DNA of 64,000 nucleotides from the NCBI GenBank assembly GCA_963969365.1, contig OZ017762.1:1116001-1180000 (forward strand), in the 5' to 3' direction. The DNA is from Asterochloris sp. CNOR1. Lineage: Eukaryota; Chlorophyta; Trebouxiophyceae; Trebouxiales; Trebouxiaceae. The notes beneath the pieces are model-generated. The model was not told the origin of the DNA. It was given only the letters and a program-made list of their open reading frames with translations, and ran no database searches. The translations under genes and the position numbers were made by a program. Of the stretch, positions 35,701 through 47,122 are shown piece after piece (the stretch's first letter is position 1; each line of letters begins with the position of its first letter).

Positions 35701-38700
35701 AGCCGAGCACCCATATGCCGTGGCCAGCTTCAGGCTCATCCTGTTGAATACGCTCTCAAGCTGCAGGCCCAGGACAATGTTGACACCCTGTATCACGCCA
35801 TTTCCCTGAAGCACCTGACTCAGGCACCTGCCAGCACAGCACCGAAGCACGCAGCCAGTGGCAGACAGCCAGCACTCTCATGCCAGCTGTGTGGGGTAGG
35901 GCTTCATTCAGGCCTCACCCACCTTAGTGAAGCTTGGATCCAGCGCCTTGGACCGCAGGCAGTCAGCAATGGCCTCCGGCCAGGCCTGTAGCGCCTGGTA
36001 GGCAGCCGCCCTGTTGCTGTGCAGCACAGCAGCAAAGGCGGGGGAGGCGTTGTCGCAGGCCGCCACCGCTGCAGTGTAGCGCGTGACGGCCTCGGCCCAT
36101 GCTTGCCGTTTGAACGCCCTGCAGGACGCAGCTGTGTGTCAGCTGCCGGCACAAGGTGCTGCGGTGTATCAGAATGCTGGCTTGCCCTGTGCCTGGCGCT
36201 TGGACTGCATTGCAGCAGCAGGATGAGAAGCGCACCGGCTTGCAAAAAGGTGTGCTGCTTCACAGCCATGCAGGATAGAGACAAGGTGTTAAGACAGTAC
36301 AATGGATGGCTGCATTGGCCTGAGCCGGCTGAGCAGCAGCAAAGTGGGTCACATCAGTTCCAGCACCATGTGCAACAAGGATAGTGTGCTGGCTGCAACA
36401 TCGACAGCTCCAAGAGAGATTTGCACACACTGTTCTGGGTCTGCCATGATCTGGACCAGTACACCAGGAAGGGGATCAAAGTGCTTCTGCGGCATTGGGT
36501 GGAAGCCCGGGCACAGCATGCTACCCACATTTGGATGAATCACAAGACAGTGTAGACTGGCTAACACAGGTGGACCAACTTGCAGCCAGTATGTGTCAGG
36601 CTTAGCAGGCATGCAACAACTGGGCATCAGCAAGACCTCACACTTATGGTGCAGCAAACTCCAAGTCTTGCCAGTTGTTTTGCTGATGTAGACTAGCAAT
36701 GTGCCTTGGTACATGCACAGCTGCAACACTCACTCGTTGCCAGCCTTCTTCAGGTCAAGCATGTCATCCAGCATCCTGATGAGTTCTCTGGCCTGATTGG
36801 GCCCTGGTCCCCCCTCAGTGCCCTGTGTCATGCGCTCCCCCTGCAACTTCAGCAGCCCCTGCTGCAACAGCTGCTTGGCCTGCAGGGCAGTACATGTAAA
36901 TGTGGCCCTCCTGCCAGCCAATTCTCAGCCTGAGCAGGTGCACTGTGGCAGTTCAGGCCTGCAGGGTGGGAAGCAGTACTCGTCTTAACTTTGTACACCT
37001 GAGCAGCAAGGCTATGCAATCTATGATGCAGCAGCCGCTGCGCCTGCATGAAGCATGTTTTGAGTCTGACACACGGGCAAAGCCAGCTGCCAAGCGCACG
37101 CCAGTACATCCTGTGCAGGCCCTGCTGCATGAGGGGCAGGATGCACAACACCATTATTGTGGGAAGGTATGGCCTGCATGGCAGTGGCTGCTTGCCCACA
37201 GGAAGGCTCCACAAAGCAAGCTGGCCTGCGTGCTGCATGGGCAGATCGACACTGATGGCTGCCCTTCAAGTGCTCCCTGTGTACATGACAAAGATGCTGC
37301 AGCTGCTGCATGAGCTTTAGCAGTGCTCAAGAAGCTTCTCCAGTGCTCTGATGAGCCCACTCTGTGACCTGAGGACTGCTCAATGAGCCTACATTTGTTG
37401 AAGCAGACCACAGGATGACAGCACATGCACAACAGAGGTTAGAGAGGACACTGCAGTACCTGGCATGCTTGTGGCACAGTACCCACCAGCTCAAGCTCTC
37501 CCAGAAAGAAATGTGACTGTGCACAAGTCCACCACGCCCAGTGCTGCGCAGTGGGGCGGTCGCGGGAGGGAAAACTGTGCTCCTGCGCTAGCTTCAGGGC
37601 CTGGCTGAACCTGCAGCAAGTGCGAAAAGGCTGGCCAACCTTTACACAGGTGTTTCTTCCAAAATGCAGCAGGTGCGCACAAAGCCTGTCTTGTCCTCCA
37701 GTATTTGAGCACTGTTGGCCTGAAGGTGGGCTCTGAGGAAGGGCTGAGATGCGTCAGGTTTGTTGGGCTGGCACCATACCAGCAACAGGCAGACACCATG
37801 GAGCTGGGACTCACTGGCGGGACTTCAGCAGAAGTGAAGCCTGCAGGACGATGCACTCCTGGCTGAATGGGCAAAAGCCCTCTGGCCGCACCAGCTGATG
37901 CACAAGGGACTGCGCCTGCCTGATGGCCTCTGGCGTGGCAGCCTGTGCCACTTCTGACTTGGCCTGCAGCAGAAGGATTGAAGTCTGAAAAGGCTGGAGG
38001 CATGTGCTGTGTGCCTGTCCGATGGCTTCTGGCAGCCAGGCCACTGTTCTACAGTAGCGCGAAAGCAGGTAAAGTTCTGCCTGCATCAGGTGCACCTGCA
38101 TGGCTCCCAGCAGGCTTGCTGTGCTTGTGCCCGTTCTGGCCTGCAGCAGAGGAAGTTCTGCAGCTACCGGCTGCTGCAAGAGCAGCTGATAGCCATTGAT
38201 TGCAGGACTTGTGTCACATGTGCCACGGAGCTGTGGATAGTGCATGAGTGCCTGTCTGTTGGGACAGGTGGTAAAGATGGGTTGCAGCCAGGTTCTTGCA
38301 TATAAAGCTGGCAGGCTTCAAGGAGCCACAACCTCTGCAAAGCTCTGCATCAGAATTCCTGCAAGAATTTTTGGACCAGCAAAGCCTGACGGCAGGCCAC
38401 TGGCAGCCAGGATCAGAGTGGCATCAGGTGAGACAGGACTTGATGCTCTGACACCAGCCTCCAGAATGGGTGCTGCGCATCAGACAGATGCTGGGCAGCT
38501 GCTGGCAGGCACGCACAAAGATGCTCACATCTGCAGTCGACCAGAGCTTGTGTCTTCAAGCAGCTGCAAAACATCCTGCATGCCTGCCATCCGCTTGGCA
38601 GGCACAGTCCTGGGATGCCAGCAGCCAAACCCAAACCTGTTTTCACAAACTTTTGGGCATCTCTTGACTTTTGCAACTTGGTGTGCAACCACACGCCTTT

Positions 38701-41700
38701 GACAGCGTCTGCATCCTGCAAGCCTGCACTTCAGTGTTATGCACAGTAAGCCTAGAGCAGCTCACCTCCTCCAGCAGCCTCTTGGCATCGCTCAGCTCCT
38801 GCATCTTAGTCTGCCACTCCCGTGGCAGCCTGCTGCCTGCTGGCAGGGCAGCCTGGAATTGCTGGAGGATGACCACTGCCTCATCAAAGCGAGCCAGCTT
38901 GATGAGACAGGACGCAGTGCGGGTGGCCGAGCGGAAGTTACCCATGTCCAGCTGCAGCAGGTGTAACATGGTCTTAGTCTGTTTGCTGTCATCAGCATGT
39001 TGTTTGAGCTGGCAAACAGGGCAGCATAGCAAGTAGACAGGTCGTGGGCACATGGTGAGGTACATGATAACAGCTTCACCTGCAGCAATTTGACTGGCCT
39101 GCGTGCCTTGCATGCAGGGGCAATCTTCACAAGACCGCAGTCAGGCCCATGCAGGCAGCTGAGATGAACCGGCCAGCACCCAACTGCAGCAATTTGATGG
39201 TGCAACAGGCTCGTGCTGTGAGAGGCAACCTGGACATGACAGCGTTTAGGTTGAGGTGCAGACATGTAGGCGATCCATCTGCAGGCAGGGCAAATTGGGG
39301 GTGACTGGAGCAAAGCATGACATCCCAGCTCAATGAATGCAGGACAGTGCAGGAGGAAGGCCTGGGTGTTGCCAGCAACCATCTGCAGAAGACAAGGCTA
39401 GTCACGAGCTCCTGGGTAAGCAGGCTGATGTATGGCAGGTCACTTAGGGGTGCACAGGGAGCATCACATCCTGCCACACCAAGTGTACTGGATGGAAACA
39501 TTGATGGCAGCCCCATGCAGCTGGGGTGGACTGTCAGTCTGAAGCTGGGGTTTGAGCGTGCTCCTTGCAGCTAGGCAGCGGCTCACCCTCACTGCCCGTT
39601 GGCTGTCCACCAGGGCTGGCAGCGGCTTGCTCAGCTGCAGCTGACAGGCTGCGCGATTGCACAGCAGCTTGACTAAGGTCTCCCCTTGGAGCACTCCAGC
39701 CTCTTCAAGCTCTCCTATCCCCTGCAGGAAGGCGGCCAGCCTGATGCTGCATGTCACATGCTGACTGTGGACCACTAGCACTCAAATTTCAACATCATCT
39801 GCAGATGTGCACCAGATGAGGTGTCAAAACATGCAGACTGTGCCAAGCAAAGCAGGTGCCTGTGATGATCAAGCAGTCGTCACAATATCAGTTGACCCAC
39901 CTGCCGAGCTTTATGATGATGCCCCTGGTACAACTGCTCCCAGAGTCTCACTGAGAGTGACCTAGCCAAGCGCAGATTGTGGCAGCAGGGCAGCGCACCT
40001 TGCTGTAGTCCTGCTCAGCTGCGCCAAAGCGAGCCCGCTGGAACGCAGCATTGCCATCGTTGCGGCAGCTATCTGCCCTCTGGGTTGCCTGCAGCTGCTG
40101 CTCTGTCAGATGCTGCGAGGACCCTGCTGCTGCAGCAGCCCCAGCTGCCTGCTGCGGGCCAGGCTCAGCAGCATGTGGCGCCAGGGGTGCTTCTTCTGCT
40201 GCCTGAACTGCTGCCTCATGCATGAGGCGGGGCAGCAGGCGGTGCTTCATACAGGGTGGCACCCCGCTGGATTGCAGCACAGAGCCTGCAGGTGCCTGCT
40301 GGGAGCAGGTGCAGGGGTACACCTGCAGGCAGTGCAGCAGCAGGCATATTAGACTGTGCCATGCCTGGGAGCGTCACGTGTTGGAGCTGCTGCCGCCTGA
40401 GCTGCTCTCTCCTTGGCCTAATGAGGCACGCGGCGGGGCAGCAGGCGGTCGTTCGTACAGGATGCTGCCCCACTGGATTGCAGCGCAGAGCCTGTGGGCG
40501 CCTGCAGGGGGTCAGGTGCAAGAGGTACTGCTGAAGCCCATGGGAGGGCAGTATCATGTGGCATTTGAAAATTTGCCACGCCTGAGAGGGTGCAGCTTGG
40601 AGCCTGTACATGCCTGCTGTGAGCAAGTGCAGGCTTGAAGCTGCGGGCAGGGCCACAGCATGTGCATTAGTGGGAGTGTGCCACGCCTGAAAGGGTGCAG
40701 CACTGGCCTGTGGAGCACTGGCCTGCACAGACAGACCTACAAGCAGTGCAGCAACTTGTGGCATGCTTAGGGAGGCCATCTTCACATCATGCTGCAGACA
40801 GCACAGAACGCCAAGGCGCGCAGCAAGGCTGCAACCTATATTTTGCGCTCATCTGCCCCAGTAAGCCACAGGCAGGGTGTCCAAAGGTCCTGGCATAGAT
40901 GCTGGCAGTAGCGCAAAAGAGCAACACTGCAGGATCCATTGCAGACCATGGCTGCAAACAGTGACACTGAGAGCGCAGACCCTTTCGGTACCCACCAATT
41001 CCTGCCGGGCCATGGGCGAGGCGTCCACCCCTTCTGCCCCGCCCGGGGCCCCTGGAGCTAGCACGCAGCCGCGCCGCATCACGCCATCCATTCACATCCC
41101 GAATCTCTCACCTGCCCCTGCCAGGTTATGGGCGAGGTGTCCACCCTTCCCCCAGGCCGAGGATCCCTGGGGCTGGCCCCGGGCCATGTCTCGCCATGTC
41201 CACCTCTGCCCCCAACAGCTGCTGCCCCCTGCCTCTGCCTCTGCGGCTGTTGCGCCTGGCTGCCATTGGCAGGGCTGCGCATGACTCCAATGCCGACCAG
41301 ATCATCACTGCTTGAGTCTGAGTCAACAGAGGAGGAGGACTCTCCCGCAAAGTGCCTGCAAAGATGGATGCATTTCCCCTGGGGGATGCACTGCCTGAGC
41401 ACATCGTAGCCTGCAAGCTTGTTCTCACGGTAGCTAAACCAGCACGCTTGCATGCGTGCAATTAGTGGGCTGAAGACAATGCTCGATCAGAGAGGATGAG
41501 CCGATCTGCAGGTGCCGAGCTCGCCTCTAGCAAGCAGAGCAGCAGAATGGTCAACCCAGATGGGGGAGCACAAGGACCTGATCTGCTGAGGAGGTCCCAA
41601 TCCTTGCTACATCCACCAGGTGAGCAAATCATTGCCCATATCACCCGCAACCAGATCACATCTGGCCACTCAGTACTCGGGCTGCTCCCACAGCACAACC

Positions 41701-44700
41701 CACCTGCCAAAGTCCCACTCGCTGCTGACATCCTCTGGGCCCGTGGGAGCCTCCCCTGCATAGGGCCGTCGCCTGCTGAGGCGCTGGGCCTGCTTATTCA
41801 CAGCCGCCTGAGCGTATGATGTTCCCTTCTTGCCTACAGGGCAAATCCTCCAAGCTCAGGGCGAGGCCAAGCACGGTGACGCGCTGTGCCTTTTGTGAAC
41901 GTGGGAGCCTCTACACTCCCCTGCTGCAGAGCAAGGCTAAGCAGACAGAGATGCTGTGCTTTCTTGACTACACTTAGACAGATGAGGTACCCTTGTTGCC
42001 TGCTTTCTGCCTATCTGAATCATCGCATAATAATGTAATTGAGAGGCGTCGTGCAAATGAGCCGTAAGGTGAAGTATGAGGCCAAAGCAGACAGTATCAC
42101 AGCCCCTGACTGGAACAGCACGATCTGTTGCAGGGGCGTCCTGGCTATTTTGGCAGCATGCTTCAGAAACAGTCTGCTGCAGAGAGCCAGTGCAGCGCAG
42201 ATGCGTGTGCATGCACCCAGCAAGAGAATGCTTCTTGAATGGCAAGGCCGACCTGTTGAGGGGACCCGCCTCGACCGAGCCTTGTGGGCTGAGTGCGGCC
42301 GCTTGGCAGGGCTGCTTCGGGCAGCCCCACTGGCAGCAGTGCTAGAGAAGTCTGGCTGCTGTGCTGGGCCTGCTCCCTGCGTCTGGGACTGGCCAAATAC
42401 AAAAGCCGGTGTCTGCCCAGTCCCTGCACCCTGCGGGTGACCAAAGGATGGGAACGAGAAGTTTTGCGGCTGAGGGGCCTGGCTGGCCTGTTGCCCAAAG
42501 CTAGAGGACGCCTCCTGGTGTGTGTGGTGCCCAAAAACAAAGGTCGGCTGTACCGGCACCCCTGGGGCCTGCTGACTGGGCGCCAGACCTGGCTGCTGCG
42601 ACGCCTGAGCTCCAAAGGCTGACTCCGCAGGACAACCTGCCGACTGCCTAGATACCGGCGCCGGCTGCGAGGATTGCGCACCAAGGCCTGCCTGCCCGCG
42701 CGCACCTGCCGCATGCCCAAACACTGGCGGCTGCTGTCCAGCGCCAGGTACCTGACCTATGCCATTGGGCACGAAAGTAAAAGGGGCTGGTATTGGCAGT
42801 GAGGTTGGCTGCAGGCCAGCAGGGCCCCCAGAGACGTCTGGCGGCTTCTGGCTTGCAGGCATGCCACTGGATGCTGCTCCAGCAACAGGCGCCGCCTGAG
42901 TCCCTGGGTGGGGCCTGCTTGAGGCATCAGCACCAGGGCGTGAACCTGCCGTGCTGCCCGCACCAAACAAGGATGGTGCGGCAATCGGCCTTGCGATTGG
43001 CTGGCCAAAGAGGGGCGGCTGCTGCTGCACAGGGGGGGCTGCGCCACTGCCCGCAGCATCTGCCTGTTGCTGGCGCCAGGCCTGCTGCTGCTGCTCCTGC
43101 TGCTGGACAGGGGCAGCCTGCCTGGCTGGGCCAGCCCCTCCTGCAGGGGGGCCTCACGGTTGCTGCGAAGGCGGCCCCAGTGCTTAAAGGCAATGTCACT
43201 GTAATGACTGCACCACAGCATAATCGCTGCGATCACAGGGCACAGTTGCCAGTGTGGTGGCCGGAGCTTCATGCTGTGCGCCCGACACAGCACCTCAACC
43301 AAGTCATAACACTCAGCACATGCCTGACCGCAGCCCACCTGAGGGAGGTGCAGCGCCAGCCCTCCTCTTGCTGGGGCTCCTGGCAGGCTCCCTATGTGCA
43401 TGGCCCATAGGCATGCCCCAGAAGCTGGGGGCCCTGAGAGGGCTCCCCAGCTCGTCGGCTGGTGCAGCATCACCTTCACACTGCCCCATGGGCATAGAAG
43501 CTGCCTGCCCCAGCCTTGATTCAGCTTTGGACCCCACTGCGCTGGGGGCAGCTCCCAGAGGGGAGTGGGAGCCCCGGGTGCTGCCGGGGGCATACCTGCC
43601 ATGCCGCTGCCGTGAAGCCCGCCTGGCGGCGTTGCCTGGCGGCGTGCTGGCATCAGGGACTGCTCCAAATTGGAAGGCTGCTGGCGCTGGGGCGGCCCCA
43701 AAGCTGACTGGAGGCGAGGGGAAGCCAGCAGACGCTGCAGCCTCCGAGCTGCCTGCACCGCCCTGTCCCCCAGCAGCATCGGTGGGTTGCCCGCTTTGCT
43801 GCGCTGCTGCGGCAGGGACGCCAGCCTCAGCGCCTGCAGAGGGCACCTGAGAAGACCCAAGTCCATTGCCGGCCTCCGCTGCCGCGCTCCCCTCTGCAGG
43901 CTGTGCAATGCCAGCACCCTGCTGCTGCTGTTGCTGCTGCTGCTGTGATGACATGCCAGAGAGTGAGCCACCAGCAGCAGCAGGGGCTTGGTCCCCCCGC
44001 GCCTCCGCCTGTGGCTGTCGCTGAGGAGCTGCGGCACCATCTGCCTGAACGCCTGCCTGTGCCTTAGCTGGACGTGCTCTGTCCTGGGATCCAGCACTGC
44101 CTGATGGCCCAGCCAGCTGGACTTTTGCCTGGAAGGCTGCCTCCAAGCCGGTGGGCGCATGCATGGGCCCGCAGAGGTCCATGGCCTGGAACCTGCCGGT
44201 CATGCACTTGACTCTGATTCCCGTGGGTCCAGAGTGGCGAGGTGGCTGGCGTTCCTGAGCTGCTCCCTCCTGCTGCTGTCCTGCTGGCTGCTGCTGGGGT
44301 ATCTGCCCATCAGCACCGCTGCCAGCAGCAGCAGCAGGCTTCGCCCCGGCCTCCCCATCAACCCCGCTTGCCTTCTGCTCAGAGGCGGCTGACAAGTCCA
44401 GCTGTTCCTGCAGATCCCGTGCTGCTGCGTCTGCAGCCAGATTGGGGTCCTGTGGTGCCTTCTGACCGCGCTCCTGAAACATGGCTGGCGTGAAGCTGGG
44501 CTGGGCCAGCGGCGATGCGCTGACTGCACACAGAGTAGCAGCAGTTGCAGGAGGAGCAGCAATTGCATGCTTGCAGGCAGCACATGGCCGTTGAACTTCA
44601 AAGACAGCAGCCAAAGCATACAGCATGCCATTGCCATGGTCTGCTGTGCATGCGGGAGGGTCATCAAGTCCTGACGATGGCAAACCCCAGCGCAGCACAT

Positions 44701-45983
44701 GACCGGCAAAGCGCGGGGGTCTGGCTGCAACCGAGCAGGCAGTCGCGCAAGGAGTCGTGAGCACACAGGCCTGAGGATGGGCAGCTGTGCAAGCCATTGT
44801 GTGCAGGCAGCCCCAGCCCTCACCAAAGGGCGTGTCAATGGACATTGGGGAGTAGTCATAGGCCACGCTCATTGGAGTCCCTTCTGCCAGCCCTGGCGTG
44901 CCACCTGCAGCAGCTGCAGCAGCCATGGCTGCTGCTCTGGGCGTGTGCCTGGCATCGGCACGAGGAGTGCCTCGAACAGGGCGCCTGTTGTGGCGGCTCA
45001 TACTCTGCGTGGTGCTGCTTGTGCCTGAAGCAAAGTGCAGACAGCTAGGTCAGCAACTACTTCTGGCAGTCAAACAAACAGGTGTGTCTTTTGCAGCAAG
45101 CACCACCAGAGCGGCCAACTACTCTTCACACACCCACAGCTGTATGTCTCTCCCAGGTCATGCAATGCTGGGGGGCCGGAGTTAGAGCAGCAGGCAAGAG
45201 CTGACAGCAGCCCCACGCAGGCAGCTGAGTACCTGCAGCCCCTGGGTGAAAGCCAAAGCCAGTGGCCGCCATGGCAGGCTCCTCCCCAAGGTTCAGTTGA
45301 GCCCTGAAGTTTCCTTCCAGCCCCCCGGCAGCAGGCTGCTGTGGCGCCCTGCCTCCCCCTGGCCAGCCCTGAGCGTTTGCCTGCTCTGGTGGCGCCTGGC
45401 CTGCAGCATGCCCCTGCCAACTACCTGCAGCCCATGGCTGTACCCGAGGTGCTGGGCCTGGCCCCGTCTGCCTGGCAGCAGCTGCGTCACTCCCCGGCTC
45501 AAATGGGGATGGTGGACCTGCTGCGGCTGCTGGGGCAGGCTGTTGGGATGGGTTTGCCCCGAACAGCCCAGAGGAAATGACCCCTGAGACTGCTCCCATG
45601 CCAGCTGCCTGCTGTGCTCCAGAGGCCTGGGGTGCTCCAGCAGCTACGGCTGCGGCTGCTGAGGGCTGCTGCGCATTCCTGAGGCGAAGGCCCTCCTGAA
45701 ACCCCCTGACAAACGCTGCCTCGTCCGCGGGCGCTCCAGCCGGAGCCATGGCTGCGCCTGAGGTCGCGGCTCCCCCAAAAGGGGCCTCCGTGACGCCTCT
45801 GAGGCCGTTTTGCGGCAGAGTGGCCCCCTCAGGCTGCGCAGCAGGCGGCACCACTCCCTGTGTGCTGTTGCTCACGTTGCCAGGGGCTGGGCCCCTTCTG
45901 TTGTTCTGCGACAGGCGTGAAGGGTGACGCATGGGCTGTGCAGTGCTCCTCCCTATGTGGAAGGGCTGTGCCTGCAACACCAT
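32749..45983 (-). CDS. FG-rich TPR and J-domain co-chaperone (plant TPR15/16 type)
   Basis: Seventeen exons in gene order: 45983-45233, 45024-44824, 44523-43596, 43121-42253, 41755-41704, 41355-41112, 40202-39999, 39721-39587, 38951-38766, 37963-37815, 37610-37487, 36879-36734, 36118-35923, 35317-35084, 34343-34227, 33830-33622, 32830-32749. They give 4827 nt and 1608 aa, in phase. The first ~1000 residues are low-complexity, with about 14 FG dipeptides (FVFG, LFGQ, SFGQQ), a nine-Gln run and DYSPMSIDTPF. An acidic Ser stretch follows (ESSSSVDSDSSSDD). TPR repeats (about 1058-1440) include GNAAFQRARFGAAEQDYSK and SNRAAAYQALQAWPEAIADC. The C-terminal J domain starts at KLHHYKLLGLERGC and keeps HPD (about 1486-1488), so it should stimulate Hsp70 while the TPRs bind chaperone tails. 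The FG region suggests contact with nuclear pores; that is inference. Confidence 0.88.
34873..35140 (-). repeat. Echo of TPR-J exon-14 end and intron start
   Basis: On the plus strand ggcagccccacacatg..cacaagag..ctctgcaac (34873-34920) repeats at 35023-35070, offset 150 bp. Adjacent sequence (tgtagtggctcacctt / tgtagtggtgcagctt) extends the match into the exon. The unit spans the donor of exon 14. Confidence 0.75.
35279..35422 (-). repeat. 77-bp tandem duplication at TPR-J exon-14 start
   Basis: Bases 35279-35342 repeat at 35357-35422, offset 77 bp, starting gcgcacctccaggagcag. The copy nearer the gene start lies in the intron, so exon 14 is preceded by a near-complete copy of its first 37 bases with their acceptor region. 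Confidence 0.85.
40222..40720 (-). repeat. ~204-bp tandem repeat upstream of TPR-J exon 7
   Basis: A block of about 100 bp at 40222-40318 recurs at 40422-40524, sharing ggcggggcagcaggcggt and ctggattgcagc(a/g)cagagcctg. Fragments gccacgcctga(g/a)agggtgcagc occur at 40575 and 40680. All lie in the intron before exon 7 on the minus strand, so the array extends the acceptor side. Confidence 0.78.
41000..41176 (-). repeat. Echo of TPR-J exon-6 end
   Basis: 41110-41176 (exon 6 end and donor) has a copy at 41000-41058 in the following intron, offset about 111 bp. Both contain atgggcgagg(c/t)gtccaccc, and both continue into a g(g)ccc(c)tgg(a/g)gct segment. Confidence 0.7.
43917..43947 (-). repeat. 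Polyglutamine microsatellite
   Basis: A run of ctg/ttg triplets on the plus strand encodes nine consecutive Gln in exon 3 of the TPR-J gene. A second Gln-rich stretch lies at the start of exon 4 (about 43060-43115). Such runs usually vary in length between strains. Confidence 0.75.
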
Positions 45984-47000
45984 GAAGCGCCTGCTAGCAA
46001 CAGTAAGACAGCAGATGCTCTCTGTGCGGGCTACGGCTGCCTTGCCGCAGACATGACTGAAGCAACATCGCTCCTAAGCTGTTGTGCAATGGCATTCAGC
46101 TGCCGAATCCACAGCAGCCTGCAAGATTCACCAGTCAAGCCTAGTGCCAGTGCTGAGCCTGCACCTGGCCAGCTGGAGCTCCCTCCTGAGCTCCTGGTGC
46201 AGCATTGCTCCTCATCCAGGGCAGCTGAGCAGTGTTGAAGACACCTGCGAGGTTGCGGGCGCTACGTGTCAGGTCCACTTTCTGCTGAGGTCCAGACAGC
46301 TGTACCAAGCCACAGCGCCGCTCTTGTGCCAGGCGTGGCGGCTTCTCAGACAAGCCAGCAGGCCTAACAGCATGCTGCCTTAGGTGCACTCACCAGTGAA
46401 ACACTTCTGCTGTCCCTGCTGCGCCCTGCTGCACGCAGTGTCCTTGACAAAGGGTCCAGTCATCCGGCCTCAGCCTGCTAGTATACCTGCAGAGTCCATA
46501 CTTGAGACTGCATGTCAATTGCTAATTCTTCGGGAGCTTGAAGATCCCCACTCACAGTGAGTGTGGGTGCCACAGTGACATGCTCTGCTGAGACAGAGCT
46601 GGATGGCCCTTCTCGGAGTTGCCGTCTGAGGACCCGTCGATGCTGAGATCTCATGCCTGTTAGAACCTCCCTCTTGTCAGGCAGGATGGTCCTAGGTGAC
46701 AGGGACAGCAGATTCGCCGTCTGGCTTCGTTCAATGCTGACCCTCTCCCATTCTCCTTCCAGCCGAAATTCAAGTGAAGTGAGTGCATTTGCAACGGACC
46801 TGTCAAGATGTCCAACCAGTGCTAGAGGCAGCAGCACATAGCGGAAGTTGACTGGCCTGCCATCCGAGAAGGCCGATCCGCAGCCTTCAGCGAATGCCTG
46901 AGCTGGGGCCCTGACATTGCCTTTTGCCTGCTGGAAGAGCTCTTTACAGCAGCCAAGGCTCTCATACACACTAGATGTCATGAACTCATACCCCGCGACA
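45984..47000. promoter_or_regulatory. Divergent promoter interval, TPR-J (-) and K+ channel (+)
   Basis: About 1 kb separates the two start codons, so both promoters should lie here. No TATA box or known operator is evident. The minus strand carries an unbroken frame from 47122 to 46478 (214 codons), described separately; if it were transcribed, the interval would be more complex. Confidence 0.4.
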
Positions 47001-47122
47001 ATGGACGCAGATGACTTGGGATCAGAGCCTGCAGGAATGGCACCAGAGGAGCAGGCAGCAGAGCAAATAGAGGAGCAGCTCACAGCTGACACATCCTCAC
47101 AGGGCACCTTTGCACAAGACAT
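46478..47122 (-). other. 214-codon open frame, unassigned
   Basis: An intronless frame starting MSCAKVPCEDVSAVSCSS. It contains plausible-looking segments (for example PVNFRYVLLPLALVGHLD and LTSLEFRLEGEWERVSIE) but no domain I recognise. It overlaps the first K+ channel exon in antisense, and part of that overlap is open on both strands. A frame of 645 bp without a stop is noteworthy here, since most false frames in the window are shorter. It may be a small orphan gene, a retroposed fragment or chance. Confidence 0.25.

Noticed and set aside
42757-44160. 467-codon minus-strand frame overlapping the TPR-J gene
   Set aside because: It is the +1 shadow of exons 3 and 4 of the TPR-J gene. The FG-containing frame fits the exon phases and the shadow does not.
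32749-45983. Two genes (an FG nucleoporin and a TPR-J protein) instead of one
   Set aside because: Exon phases chain across the boundary, no stop or terminal exon is needed and the total is a multiple of three. Only cDNA could overturn this.
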